A stretch of 64,000 nucleotides of DNA from Pyrenochaeta sp. MPI-SDFR-AT-0127 (GCA_020747015.1 JAGTJM010000027.1:186001-250000), one strand, 5' to 3'. Numbered from the stretch's first letter, positions 46,921 through 59,678 are shown. Notes: generated by a model from the letters alone, not told the origin. Numbers and translations: made by a program.

Positions 46921-49515
46921 ATGAAATCGATAATGAATGAAGAATATTCAACGACAAAGACACCTTGCGTTTGGTGCCAAAAGATCGCTCATTTCATACA
47001 AGGAGGACCGAATGATCGAGATCAGAAGACGGAATTGATAGCAACCTTTGGCCAGCTGGTCCGGAACCATGAATGTCAAACTTGCCAAAAGCTCGTGGGC
47101 GCTTTCGCGAGTTTAGAATACCCCAATGGTGGTAGGTTCGCGGACGATTGGCTAGTACATATGGTCTTCCCCTTTCTCTCAGTACAAGCGATCCTTTTAC
47201 CGCCCTCCGAAGTTCCTGGCCAGCACGCTCGGTTTAATATTACTCTCGCATATACAACTCCTGATGGAGTACCACAGCAGCGGGGATCGCCGGTGTCTGA
47301 TGATTGGATCAATATAGATACTATATCAAGTTGGATCCAAGAGTGTAATAAGGTAACACGGTACTTAAAAAATATGCATTCTCTCAACTAATTCTCGTAG
47401 GTGTGTTACTGTCAACGTTTTCTAAACGTCCTAGGGTTCTGTAGTATTTCAACGTTTACTCGAGGGGCGCACCTCATACAGGGCTCTGCCAGTAGCACCA
47501 TAACCCATTGTACAAATCTTATTTGCTAACACGACATATTATAGAATCATACGGGTTCATGTCACGGGATATCGGATCTGTGGCAAGTAATTGAACGCGT
47601 CTCCGGGCTCATTTTCATCGATGTGGAACGGAACTGCCTTGTAGGACCATCATTTCATGGCTCAGAAGCATGTGAATATATTGCCTTGAGTTATGTATGG
47701 GGCACCTCGACTGGCGAACCATTTCAAACCGTGCTTGAAAATTTCGATGCACTGCAGCAAGAAAATGCGTTCAATATTCCAAGATACAGCTCCCGTATGC
47801 CGAAGACAATACGACACGCCATCGATCTCACTCAAGCCTTAGGCATCAGATATCTTTGGGTTGATAAGTTCTGTATCATTCAGGATGATCATGCTGGAAA
47901 AGCTCAGCAAATCGCTGCCATGGCTTCAATATATGCGAATGCCTACATAACCATAGTAGTTGCTGAAGGCGAAGACGGAGACTCCGGTATTCCTGGGTTG
48001 TTCCCGGGCATGCCGAGAACACAGCCTTATCCACTATTTCAATTCAGTGACACCTGTAAGATGCTGCCAGACAGGCCCATGACGTCATTGAGAAAGTCAA
48101 AGAGTGCGCCATATCATTCTCGAGGCTGGTAAGATCAAAATGAGCAGTTTCTATCAAATGATTGATACTGACTCAGGGTCATATATAGGACATTTCAAGA
48201 GTTCACCATCTCTCCACGTGTACTTGTTTTCCATGACCAGACTGTCTCCTGGGCTTGCAAGAGGGATTTACAATCGGAAATCGGCATGACGGCCTGGAAT
48301 CTTATGATAGAAAAGAGACTATTTTACGCTGAGGACCAGACGATGTGGAGAAGTTGGCCAAACCTCTTAGCATACGCTGGTAATGTCGAGGACTATTCTA
48401 GTCGGAATCTACGGTTCAACACTGACATTCTTAACGCTTTCGATGCTGTACTCACCGTCTTCGGTCGCTCAATGAATGGTGGTATGCTGTATGGCTTACC
48501 AGAGTTGTACTTCACCGGTCTTCTTTTATAGACTTATCCTGAATCCGAACTCAATGAGTCTCGGCCTCGTCAGGAATTGATCCGGCGCAGAGACTCACAG
48601 GGCAAGGTTCTGAAAGAATTCCCGTCCTGGTCCTGGGCAGGCTGGGTTGGAAGAATCGACATGCGAACAGCTGCCAGGTATTTCGATTGTGTATCTCGTC
48701 AGCAGATGTGCTATCAGTTTCATGGGCGAGGCATTCGAAATATACAAGTAGTTGAGTTCTACAAGCTTACAAAGAACTCGCAAGCCCCGACGAAGACGCG
48801 AATCGAAGACGTTTTGTTCTTCGAAAAAACCCAAAGCAAGCGGTATATGGACCAAAGCCGCCTGCCCAGTGGCTTTGGCTTCACGCAGTGGGTGCCCCTT
48901 GTCGACGATCCCAACTCAGTAATCGCGAAGCAAGACTCTCACTACTCGACAATAATCTATTTCAAAACACGCTGTCTCATCGGCAGCATATTGGATAATG
49001 ATAAAGAGGATCAAAGTATGGTTTGGCCACTCATCCTTGATCGTACAGGTGCTGCAATAGGTTATGTTGAGGCAAGATTGAGCAGCCCTGAAACCCCCCC
49101 TCCAGGCAACAATACAGTTTCTTTCATTTGTATCGGGAAAAGAGCTATAGAAGAGCACGCTATTCATCATGAAATGCGTGTTGCTGGCACATATCGGCAC
49201 AAAGACTGCCCCAAGACAGCACAAAACGATCAATACTGCAAATCGTCCAGTAATGATTTACATCTTATCGGCTTTTCACCTGAACCGAGCCTCCCCATAT
49301 CGTCCTGTAAACATCCTGGTGAACTGGTCTTCTACGACGTCATGTGGGTTGAATGGGAAGGCGGCATAGCGTATCGCAAAGCAATTGGAAAGATCTGGGT
49401 AAGTTGTATTGTGTAGCAAGAACGCATGGAATTTATGCTAACAAGGCAAACCCACCACTAGGCGGATGACTGGGATGCAGCAGAAACCAAAGAAATCGAA
49501 GTATATCTAGGATGA
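46921..49515 (+). pseudogene. HET-domain gene, copy 2, with an in-frame TAG
   Basis: Four exons, 46921-47352, 47545-48128, 48189-49398 and 49462-49515, 760 codons. The N-terminal part has C-x2-C pairs (C-V-W-C, C-Q-T-C) ahead of N-H-T-G-S-C-H-G. The HET domain shows Y-I-A-L-S-Y-V-W-G, Y-L-W-V-D-K-F-C-I-I-Q-D-D and, rebuilt by splicing at 48129-48188, R-G-W-T-F-Q-E. Everything is in one frame except a TAG at 48529-48531, after L-P-E-L-Y-F-T-G-L-L-L and before T-Y-P-E-S-E-L, where relatives often have Trp. No intron of normal phase removes it; the only acceptor (TTTTATAG) ends exactly at the TAG and no phase-0 GT donor of good quality precedes it. The gene is either truncated to about 450 residues or inactive. 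The first intron is long (192 nt). Confidence 0.75.
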
Positions 49516-51472
49516 CATATGCGAAGTGATGTGGCAAAAATCTTTCTGGTGCGAAAGAGAGCTTACTCATGAGCACGAATGGGATTTACTAGAATACAAA
49601 ATTATAGAGCACAGCGGAGTAAGCCACCATAGTCAACTTTTTCCAGGTTGCCAACAAGACCCTTTTATGATATGGGTTCGTAGTTTCTATAGAGTACAGA
49701 GTTACTACGTATTACCATTACTCCATTTTAGACATGATGGTACTAAAGATCGACAATAGATACTTAAAGCACTTTATTGGCCCGTTACACGCTTATCAGC
49801 CAACGACTTGCACCACCTCGACATGAAATACACACGTAAATAGGCGAAAGCGAACAACAATAATTACCCGACTGGCCCCCCAAGATCTGCACGTGTGCAC
49901 GCCCAAACACATTGACACCGCAAACTGAGCCTGATCGCTGAAACATTCCAGATATGTGATCCAGTGGCCATCTGAGGAGGCGTCTCCGTCTTTACTGGAG
50001 AGAACCCTTGCGCGCCGAAGAAAGGCCATGCGCTACGGTTGATGTTTTCCCCCCACGAAGGTTTTGTGGACCTGGGCACATGAACAATGACTACGGGTAT
50101 TCAAAGAATTTCAATAGTCCATTTTAGCTCTGGTATTAGTAGTTGCGAGGTTAATGTCAGACGTCCGCAGAGTGCATCGATTTTCGTGAGGCTGCACGGA
50201 ATGTCTGATTCTGTTCGCTAAGATAATATAAAAAAAGAAGGGCTGCAGTACTTGGACAAAGAGAGGTTGTAGTACTAAATGTTTGGTCTCGAAAAGAGTC
50301 CGCTCCAGTCTGGCTGTTGATATGTATAGTGTTTGCAAAGATTCTGAATATGAGGGGGCAAATGGATTCCTTGCTACCTAGAAGATTCACGCTGAGTAGC
50401 TATCACTTTTCTTTTCGGAACGCTTATATTTCTCAATCGTCTGTATTGCACAAAATACTCATATAACAATACCTGCACGCTTGCATCCTGCTATTGTTTG
50501 TTGCTGTAATTCTTTTCGCTGAGAAATTGTGCCATGTACACTCTACTCCTTCTCTGCCTCCTTATCATCCATGCCCCTTCATACCCTCTTTGACGAAGAC
50601 CCCACCACACATAAAACCTACCAGCCCATAGCGAAGAATATTCAACAGTTATTTCTCCCTATCCATGAATAAGTCAGGACCGCCACAAGTTCAGGGGACA
50701 TTTTTTTTCAGCAATGGTCTCGCTTTCTATATTACATTGTCAATAAATTTTTAGATTAGGGTACGCGCGACCCCTTCCCCTTTTTGTTCTTGGATTATAA
50801 ACTGGGGTTAAAGACTAGACTGCGGGAGATTAGCGCTGTCAACAGTTCCTTGGGGGTTCTTCGCTTCGGAAACGGAACGGAACCCTGCGCTTTGTTGCTG
50901 ACGAATGAGTGGCGAATTGAGAGCATTACTCGTGAGGAAATGCTGTAGGTGTGGATATGGCAACATACTTTTGTGTATTTGTTACGCTTGAATGTCGATG
51001 TGCAGCATAGTCAGCATTGTGTAGTGTGCGGGTTACAAATGTTCCCTGCATTTTCTTGCTCTGGCATCAAGGATAATATCTTTGTAATCCGATTGCACTA
51101 CTCAAAGGCAGTCGAGATGTGAATGCAGAATCTTGGTATTTGCGCCCTGGGCCATGACAGTGGCACTGCAGGGATGCATGATATACGGGAAACAGTATGG
51201 AGGCCGAAACGTTCTTTGAAGTGTGTTTGATAAACTTGTATGATCGCCTTGAAGGGTTGTTGAGTTGATTGACGAAATCTACATATTCCGACCAGGAAGT
51301 GGATCATGGAACGTATACTAGCCAGGCATAACCCTGCCGTCGACTACTTGAGAGTCTGACCATGTCTTCATGGAGGATGAGTGGTATGATGAGAAACAAT
51401 TGATCATTGCTGAAATCTTCTACGCTTGCAATTCTGATTCAAATATCACACTTCTAGGAGCTGTAACTCACT
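49516..51472. other. Long intergenic region
   Basis: About 2 kb between HET copy 2 and the deaminase gene end. Open frames are short and without domains. I see no RNA gene or repeat. Confidence 0.45.
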
Positions 51473-52965
51473 CTAAGAAGTCCAGCCATCCCATTCTGCG
51501 TAAATTTTCTTTAGGCGAGAATGCTCAGCTGGGCCAGTGAATATGCAGTCTACAGCCCGCTCGCACAAGTTTCTGACATCGTTGCGATTGAGATTGAAGT
51601 GCTGCGCAGCGAGCCAGTATTCCTGGGACAATGGGCTGCAGAAGACGCCAACATCGTCGGTCTATAATTTGTAAGCTTCATGTTACAGTTGGTGGGGCGA
51701 GCTCAAACGCACGGAAAGCGCCACGGGGACGCTGCTTTGTCTCCACATCCCGAAGTGGTGGTTAGAGTACGTGCCAGGAATCATCTTGGCGTGGACATTG
51801 CAGCTCAAACAAAGTTCGACGCCAATGTTCTCGTCTTGGATGATTTTACGAAACTCTTCTTTGACGTGTATGACGTGACCAAGACGATCAGGCTTCCAAG
51901 ACAACAAGGTCTGTAACTCCAAGTCCGAGGCCGAGACTTCGTCCTCTGCGAAATGTAGCGTAATTTTCAGACCAGCAGTTTTTGCTCGTGCAAAGGAAGC
52001 CGTGAAGATGCCTACGTTGCCTTTGGCAGGGTCACCGCAGAGGTCCAACCCCACTACACCAGCGGACTGGTACTTGATAGCGAGATCGACCACTTCCTCT
52101 GCTTCCTCTATAGTGTTTCGACGATCTATTGATAGAATCAGAAACGCTCGCATGGTATTCTCGTCCTTGTCGTTATGCGCGTTGAGTATACGTAACACAG
52201 TCTTGACGTAGTTCTCTTTTGAGACGCCTGTTCCAGGCAATGCCCTCGGCGTCGTTCGAAGCTCAACGTAGACGACGCCATCTGCCTGGAAGTCTTGCAA
52301 GACTGCCCTGGTTGAATACCTGGGCCTCATCAATTGAAATCACTATGCATGTTGAAGACATACTCGATGCTGGGTAGATCGTTACAAAGCCTATAAATAT
52401 AGGACGAGAAGAGAGGGAAGAACCTGGATGAGTTGTTAGTCGCCTGGGTTGTCAAACAATGTTTGCTTGAGGCGCAGGATAAGGTGCGTTTCTATTCAAC
52501 GAGGTTGCATGAAACAGGCTTTGTCAGACACAAGAGGACATGGTCGTGTGCTCGGAATTAACTCCCACATGATTTGAGCTAGCCGAATCCATTGGGGGTC
52601 AATGCATGCCAGCAATAGCCCGGTCTTACAGCGATGATGCTCAGTTCCAGGAGGAGATGAAACCAGTGCCTACGTTTTGATGTCATAATCGACCTTGCCG
52701 GCTGGAATGGCAGTCAATGGATCTTGCAGGTCCCAGTCGGGATGCAGGGTTTTTCTGGCCTTCCATATGGCATGCAAGCAGTCTCGCGTGATGCTGCCGG
52801 TGAGGTGGGCGTGGAGCTGGAGGGGGTGTGGTGGATTAGCAAGACGCGAAGCAAAGTCTATGCGTTGGTGGCCCCTGGCGTTGCAATCAGGGGAGGTTGG
52901 TATACCTCGAGTTTGGGCAGGCTCCTGGCAAAGGCAGCATGGACGGGGGGCGGGTCAGCAGCCAT
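51473..52965 (-). CDS. Adenosine deaminase-like protein (ADAL/N6-methyl-AMP deaminase family)
   Basis: Five exons on the minus strand: 52965-52906, 52816-52674, 52423-52364, 52319-51713 and 51661-51473, 352 residues. The first exon ends L-P-K-L-E and the next starts L-H-A-H-L-T-G-S-I, giving the metal-binding H22-x-H24. Further family signs: V-E-L-R-T-T-P-R, L-D-L-C-G-D-P, the L-H-F-A-E catalytic-Glu region, D-R-L-G-H, C-N-V-H-A-K, and S-T-D-D-V-G-V-F with the metal-binding Asp, completed only by the last intron. Members deaminate adenosine or N6-methyl-AMP in purine turnover; the H-F-A-E form and P-x-x-K-x-D-Y-D-I-K-T-F-F segment point to the ADAL branch rather than classical ADA. The third and largest gap is a 250-nt intron; another is only 44 nt. 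Confidence 0.85.
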
Positions 52966-53285
52966 GCGGCAAGGACGGGAGCGGTGGTGCTGTATTGGTG
53001 GCGGCGGATTGACGTTTTCTCGAACAGGTCATGGAAGAAGGAGAGACTTTTGGGCCGTTCTGGCGACGGAGCAGCTTTCTGGCATGGTCGCGGGCGCGGT
53101 CAGGGTTCCAATTTGGCGTTGCCGAGCCACGGGCGAATCAGAGGCGAGGCCGCCGCCCCAAAAGAGGAGGTGCGCCTGCAGGAGATTGCGCGCGCGCCTT
53201 CTTCATCAGTTTGTCGCATTCAAGCCAGCGCCGCCCTCTTGCCCCCAAACTCTCCTGCGCCTGCATACTACCCACGGTACTTTGC

Positions 53286-53331
53286 CTCTCTCTCTCTCTG
53301 TCTCGCTCTCTCGCGCGCTCTCTCTCTCTTT
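53286..53331. repeat. CT-rich microsatellite
   Basis: Imperfect (CT)n with a few CG interruptions, about 530-580 bp upstream of the G-beta start codon. Confidence 0.8.
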
Positions 53332-53371
53332 GCTGGGCCACCCCTTCCTTCACCACTAAGGTTTCCCAATC

Positions 53372-53399
53372 AGCACCCAGCACCCAGCACCCAGCACCC
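53372..53399. repeat. Seven-bp tandem repeat (AGCACCC x4)
   Basis: Four perfect AGCACCC units, then AGCATC, in the G-beta upstream region. Confidence 0.8.
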
Positions 53400-53864
53400 A
53401 GCATCACCACACCCTCCCCCGCATTGTTGGCTCTGCCCATTGTTGTGTCGGCGGCGCCCTAAAGAGAGCGAGGACCCGCCCTTTGACTTGCTTGCTTGCT
53501 TGCCTGCTTGCTGCCCTGCCCTGTCCTGTCCTGCACTGCTGCTGGGTGTTTCTCGGCTAAGGCCAAGCTCACCCCCGGGCCGCTCTCGTACCTCTCCTAC
53601 TCATCTCCAGTGCTCCGCTGCAAACGCTCCCCATCTCCAAAGCACACCCCCACGACCGTTAGCCACCGCCAGTCTCGTCTGCGCAAGCAATTGCTCCTGC
53701 CCTTGCGCGCGTCTGTCGCCATTGCTGCCCGCTGTCGTCCGCCGTCCTAGTCCGTGCCTCGGTGCCCGGGCTGTCGCACTCCCTGTGCCCCCTGGATCTG
53801 CCTGCCTCGTCGCCTCGCGCTTTCGCGACGCTCCCCTCTCTCTGTCCCACACCCACCGCATAGC

Positions 53865-55153
53865 ATGGCCGACATGAACCAAGAATCCATCCAGCAGAAG
53901 ATCCAGATCGCCCGACGTGATGCCGAGGCCCTCAAGGACAGGATAAAAAGGAAGAAGGACGAGCTTGCTGACACAACCCGTACGCCTTGAGAGCCCGCCC
54001 TGCTGCTGTCACTGAGCCCTCTGCTAACACGTGCTGCCCAGTTCGCGATGTCGCCAGAGACCGTGTCGAGGCCCTGCCGCGCCTCACCATGAAGACGAAG
54101 CGCACCCTCAAGGGCCATCTTGCCAAAATCTACGCCATGCACTGGTCCACGGACCGACGGCATCTCGTGTCTGCTTCGCAAGACGGCAAGCTCATCATCT
54201 GGGACGCATACACAACCAACAAGGTCCACGCCATCCCTCTCCGCTCCTCATGGGTCATGACGTGCGCCTACTCGCCGTCTGGCAACTACGTTGCCTGCGG
54301 TGGCCTCGACAACATCTGCTCCATCTACAACCTCTCAGCCCGGGAAGGCCCCACCCGCGTTGCACGAGAGCTGTCTGGCCACTCGGGCTACCTGAGTTGC
54401 TGCAGATTCATCAGCGACAAGCGCATTCTGACCTCTTCCGGCGACATGACCTGCGTGCTTTGGGACCTGGAAACTGGCTCCAAGGTGCACGAGTTTGCTG
54501 ACCATCTCGGAGATGTCATGAGCTTGAGCATCAATCCTCTCGACCACAACCAGTTTGTGTCGGGTGCCTGTGACGCGTTTGCGAAGCTGTGGGATATCCG
54601 ACAGCAGAAGTGTGTGCAGACATTTGCCGCCCACGATTCGGATATCAATGCCATCCAGTTTTTCCCCAACGGCAATGCTTTTGGTACCGGATCAGACGAT
54701 GCTTCATGCCGGCTTTTCGATATCCGCGCCGACCGTGAGCTAGCGTCTTACCAGGTACAGGCCCTTTTCTCTCCGCATCGGAGCATTTTGCTTGTTTGGT
54801 TACTAATACATGTTGGATGTAGATCCCTGAACCTGTCTGCGGTATCACATCTGTAGCCTTTTCCGTCTCTGGTCGACTGCTGTTTGCAGGCTACGACGAC
54901 TTTGAATGCAAGGTGAGCAAAGAATGCACAAGCCTGTTGCTGGTGAAGGTGCTAACGCATTCCTAGGTATGGGACGTACTGCGCGGCGAGCGCGTAGGCA
55001 CATTGCAAGGACACGACAACCGAGTCAGCTGTCTCGGTGTAAGTAACGACGCGCTCAGTCTCTGCACTGGCTCTTGGGACTCCATGGTAAGTTTCACGTG
55101 CATGCGGCATGTAACACGATGCTAACTTGGCACAGCTCCGTATCTGGGCATAA
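53865..55153 (+). CDS. Heterotrimeric G-protein beta subunit
   Basis: Five exons, 53865-53979, 54042-54754, 54823-54912, 54967-55086 and 55136-55153, 351 residues. An N-terminal coiled coil (about residues 5-38), which pairs with G-gamma, is followed by seven WD40 repeats with recurrent G-H ... W-D signatures: K-G-H-L-A-K-I-Y, S-G-H-S-G-Y-L, D-H-L-G-D-V, A-H-D-S-D-I-N and Q-G-H-D-N-R-V. The last exon is only L-R-I-W-A plus stop, the standard G-beta end that closes the propeller. The product acts with G-alpha and G-gamma at the plasma membrane in pheromone, nutrient and developmental signalling (equivalent to Aspergillus sfaD). All introns are 49-68 nt. A phosducin-like gene lies 2.8 kb downstream on the same strand. 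Confidence 0.95.
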
Positions 55154-57915
55154 TGGAATCATCCCACCAAACAATATGCGACGCCATGTGACGATGTAAC
55201 TACGACCGTGTGCGCGCACCCTTAATTTTGACAACCTAGGACGGCAATCTTTTCTTAGCAGTTTGCTTGACATAGCATACCTACCATGACCTGCATGCAA
55301 CTTCAGACCGGGAGAACTCTGGACGCGAAGGCCTAGCATCAACATAATATACCAATCTGTTGGAACACATTGATGCGGTTATTGCGTCATCTGGTGGACA
55401 GGCGCCCGGAATTTTTGTGCTCAACGTATTCTTTCCTTCCATACCACTAGTGCTCTTGTATTCCCTTTCGTCGACAAGATTTTGTCTCCGTATCCGGGCC
55501 GGCTGTTCTGCGTACATGAGTAGTTTGCCTATCTACCCAATCTTCTCCCGACGGTACCTCCCCTTTTCCTTGCCTGATCATGAAAAAGCGACCACTAGCA
55601 GTCTTTGCACTTGAGCATGGGAAGGCGGGGACGTGTGCAAGACGGTTTCTTCTGTATGTTTTCGAATTTATTGCGTGGCGGTTTGTCGGTGTGATGGAGG
55701 TGTGCAAAAGGAGGCACTGTATGATTCTCTGGGTTGTGCGACAAGATCTCTGGGTTGTGCGACAAGATCTCTGGGTTGTGCGACAAGATCTCTGGGTTGT
55801 GCGACAAGATCTCTGTGCATGACGAGGCAGATGGTAGTCAGTCAGTCAGTCTTCGAATACCTTTTCAAGCTTAACGCTCTGGCTCTTTGTTGTGCCACAC
55901 TGTGAATATGACATGGTTTTAATTTTGGCTTTGGCAGCGTGATACTTGCATCGTTTGGGTGAAGTCAGCTTGACTCGGGGACCAAATGACTGTCAGTCCA
56001 CAGGAGAATTGACGGATCCACGGATCTTCCTGATTGCTTGGCGAAGTCGGAGTCGGAGTCTTAGGCCGAGTCGGAGCCAACTGGCTGTCATACATGTCAG
56101 AATGGGGTTGTTCATGCCAAACAGGACGGGGGCATTATGGGCGGAAGAATGATACAAAGCCAAAGCCAAAGCTAAAGCCGTCCAACCCTACAACTCTTCA
56201 CCGCCATGTCACAGCAAAGCCTTCTAGTCGACCAAAGGACCATGACCGCGACGCTGGTGCACCCATGTCAGTCGCCCGCTTAGGCCAGCTCGTATGGGAT
56301 CGAAGGAGCGACCTTCCACGCGTCTTCTAGAAGTTTGTCGAGCAGATTGTGCTGCGCCTGTAGCGGCTCCAAACCAATTCCACTCATGGCAACGTGATTA
56401 TTGCTCGAGCGCTCTTGCCAGCAGGCAGGGATGGAGTGGTTCGCAAATGTTGTGACGTGGACATGGAAAGAGGGTTCATGCTGTCGTGGCTGATTAAAAA
56501 CTTCGACTTTCGTTCAGATGTCAAGCCGAACAAAGTACCGTAGTCGACATGCTTTGCTCTGCTGATCATAACGGGTGTGGGTAATGCGAGGGGCCTGTTC
56601 AGGAGATGATAGAACCCAGCGTTCGGTACCTAGGGTAGCCTTAAAAGGGGGTCCACCACGTTGAACGACGATACCGTTATGGCGGTAATTTGATCAAAGC
56701 AGCCCATCAGAGACAGCGCCCTCGTGACCCTAGCCAATGTTACTCGTATTTGAACTGCAGGGCAGCATGGCATTTTGCTCAAGCGCGGCGGTCATGGAGC
56801 GCTGGATACCCTGGCTGCGTGAGGAACTTAACACGAATCATTACCATTATAGTGGTAAATTGGACACACGCAGGAGGCTTACAACGACTATTCGCGGAGA
56901 CATGCTTCAAGGCATTAATGCTCCCCCAATAATGAACGTGCCTGCTCCCCAATTTTAGTCGCATCCAACGCAGGGCTGCAGTGCAAAGCCTCCTGCATGA
57001 GGAAGAAGCCCGAGCCGATGCAGGAGAATTTCCAGGAGAATAAAATGACGCTTTCTAGAAAGCCCATGGAAGCAATTGGAGTCAGAGCCTCAGGACCAGG
57101 GGTCAGGCCGGCAGGTGGACGGACGCGTGACAGCGCAAGAGTTGCCCTGATTGCTGCCTGTCAGCTAAACTCCACTGGACCCAGACAAGCTTGCATGAAA
57201 CTCGGTACCCTAGGCCACGAAGCAGCGCAAGTGCGTTAAGGAGAGGAAAGCAATAGCCGGCGCTGACAGGCCAGCAATGCCAAACACGCCAGGCTCTCTC
57301 CAGCAACGATGATGATGTGACACTGCCGGTTGATCGTGAGAAAGCGTAGCAGGCGGCGTTTCAGCAAAGCGCCCTGCTGCGCACGCAGTCCGGCATGAAG
57401 CGGCAGCTCCAGTCACCCAATTGGGCCATGCGCAGCGAGCGTGTTTCGCACTCCAAGGGCCGTTTCAGGAAGAGAGACGCTTACTTCGCCTATCTCGACG
57501 ATCCCAGGGCTGCTCGTCGCGTGTCCCACTGGACCACCATGGCCCAAAACAGCAACAGCCATGGGTATCCCTATCTCCATTGCAGCGAAGCCGTGCCGTA
57601 CGAGCGCTTCGGTGGATATGGCGGTGCAATGGCAAGCATTCCCTAACCTTGCACGCCCAATCACACGCTGAAACCCACGCTGCTTTGCGAAAAATAGACC
57701 CTTCGACTCGCCAAGCCCGTCATACGTGCAAGCATCCCAGACGACGCAAACTGACCGCCAGGACCTTGCTACATTGCTTTCCCTCTCGAACCACACAAAC
57801 CACGTCCTCACTGCACCCAAGTCTGTGGTCCCCTCAAGCCCCCCCCTTCGTATACAAATACTTGCAGAACCCGCGACTCAGCCGTGCCTCTTTTCCTCTT
57901 CTTCTTTCCTTCGTC
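55154..57915. other. Intergenic region, G-beta to phosducin-like gene
   Basis: About 2.8 kb. It holds the 21-bp tandem repeat at 55727-55814 and short repeats near 56041-56180 (CGGAGT and AAAGCC words). Frames such as 57395-57646 and the upstream extension of the phosducin frame have no domain signs. No gene accepted. Confidence 0.5.
55727..55814. repeat. 21-bp tandem repeat, four copies
   Basis: Four consecutive identical 21-bp units (CTCTGGGTTGTGCGACAAGAT) at 55727, 55748, 55769 and 55790, plus a partial fifth. The unit is 3n long, so it reads open as repeats of S-L-G-C-A-T-R, but no gene start or domain surrounds it. Perfect identity suggests a recent expansion. Confidence 0.9.
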
Positions 57916-58844
57916 ATGACGACCAACGCGGCCCAAGACGAATTCAACGAACTCATCCGCGACAAGGACCATTCGGCCAAACACCCCGAAGACAGACACC
58001 ACGACAGCGACGTCTCTGACACCGAGTCCGCCGGCGCCGCAAACGACTACCGCGAAACCATTGACACCGACGACGAGCTCGACCTCCCCCGCGACATGAG
58101 GGCCAACTACTACATGCCCTCGCTGCGCTCAGAGGCCAACACGGGTCCCAAGGGCGTCATCGCAGATGCCCAAGCCTTTGAGCAGGCGAAAAAGCAAGCT
58201 CGCCGCTTCACCTGGAAGAAGAATAATGCTGCTGCAACCCCTGCGCAGTATAATGTCACGGCGTATCACGACGACAAGGCGTCGTCGGATGATGATGCGG
58301 ATGAGAGCTTTTTGAGGGAGTGGCGCCAGGCGAGGCTGCGAGAGCTACAGAATGTCGGCCAGCGCATACGCTCCAGGACGAATAGCCCGAGTCGTCGCAT
58401 ATACGGCAACATGCCGCTTGTCGATGGTGAGGGATATCTTGATGCTGTCGACAAGACGGCAGCAGGGACAACGGTTGTCGTCTTCATCTACCAGCAACAT
58501 GTATGTCTTCTTCCATTGCTACAAGCCCACAAACTGACAATTACAGCCTGATGGCCCAGACGAGACCGAAGAATGTATGAACGAAGTAGCCAAGCGTAAC
58601 GACACAGTCCGCTTCGTCAAGATGTACAATGAGGTCGCCGAGATCGAAAAAACAGGTGTACCTGCCGTATTGGCGTACAGGGGCGGCGACAAGATTGCGG
58701 ACCTTGTGCCACTGACGCTGCCAAAAGACTTTGAGCTGAGCCCCATCAGTCTCGAGACCGTCTTCAGACAGTAAGTTATCCGGACTCGGGAAATTCAACA
58801 AGAGCATCAACTGACCAAACCACTGCAGGCATCGCATTCTATAA
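57916..58844 (+). CDS. Phosducin-like protein (PhLP1 type)
   Basis: Three exons, 57916-58500, 58547-58770 and 58829-58844, 274 residues from M-T-T-N-A-A-Q-D. The frame is open far upstream, but the family starts here. The acidic N-terminal half has a G-P-K-G-V-I-A-D segment, the G-beta-contacting part of phosducins. The C-terminal half is a thioredoxin fold without a redox Cys pair, with V-V-V-F-I-Y, F-V-K-M-Y and G-V-P-A-V-L-A-Y strands. The last exon adds only H-R-I-L. PhLP1 proteins work with the CCT chaperonin to fold G-beta and load G-gamma, so its closeness to the G-beta gene fits. In the chestnut blight fungus the homologue (BDM-1) is needed for G-beta stability. Introns are 46 and 58 nt. 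Confidence 0.9.
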
Positions 58845-59678
58845 GCCTGCAATATGATCCACCCTGTTGCACAATCCTGGCTTTACTGCTACTGCCGGCC
58901 TCTTCTCGCATCCAATTTTTATTCTCGCTGATTACAACCCTCCCTGGTACTGGCGAGCTCTCCTGTCCCTTCCGACTCCTTCAGTTTCAGGCCACCAAAA
59001 CCCTGCCTTGATCCCGCTCATCTCATTATCACACGACATATGGACCCACGACATGATCTCTTACATGCATAATCAATTGTGCATATGGTTGTCGTCCTGG
59101 TTCTCGACTTCGCAAAATCGCACTCTCCGCAATACTGCATCTGATCGGCGCCACTAGTTTTATTTATTATGTTAGACTTACACCTCTTAGAAGGATATTT
59201 GTTCTACCGCTTTGATGCGGATCGTTCGTGCGTTTGGCGTTTGACTACACTAGGTTGGCTGTTGGGTTTCTTGGGTGGTCATTTCTGTCACTAAGGCATG
59301 ATTTTGTGGTGTTAGGTCAATACCCCAATAAGCTATCTGTTTGAAGATCTCTCTACCACGAGAGATCACTACACATCCTGTCAGGTGGTTTTACCGGTGT
59401 GTCTAATGTGTAATGGTTCACGCTCGCCAAACTGATCTATTCCGCTCGCTTCACTTCTTTCTTTAAATCTGACGTCTTTTCGGTCCGTGGCATCACTGAA
59501 CAACACCTCAGCCCTCGAGTTGGTCGTTTCACGGCATTTGTTTCAATGTTTCATCCCACAGCCACCCCGCTCCCGCAGTCAGTTGACCAACTGTGCCGAG
59601 CTGACAGGCAATCAATATGCATGCACTGCGGACAATGGAGCGTTTCAAGCTTGCGTGGCGCTTGACATACATCGAGAT
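58845..59678. other. Convergent 3' region
   Basis: About 830 bp between the phosducin-like gene and the end of the third HET gene. No gene, repeat or RNA seen. Confidence 0.45.

Larger units (their letters stand above)
52966..53864. other. Bidirectional promoter region, deaminase / G-beta
   Basis: 900 bp between divergent start codons at 52965 and 53865, strongly low-complexity. It includes a CT-rich tract (53286-53331), a seven-base AGCACCC tandem repeat (53372-53399) and TTGC/TGCC repeats near 53490-53530. Pyrimidine-rich leaders are common in highly expressed fungal genes. Long open frames here are compositional. Confidence 0.55.

Noticed and set aside
52897..53877. 326-codon plus-strand ORF upstream of G-beta
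   Set aside because: Mostly Ser/Pro/Leu/Cys from CT-rich and tandem-repeat DNA; it overlaps the deaminase gene on the other strand and the real G-beta start.
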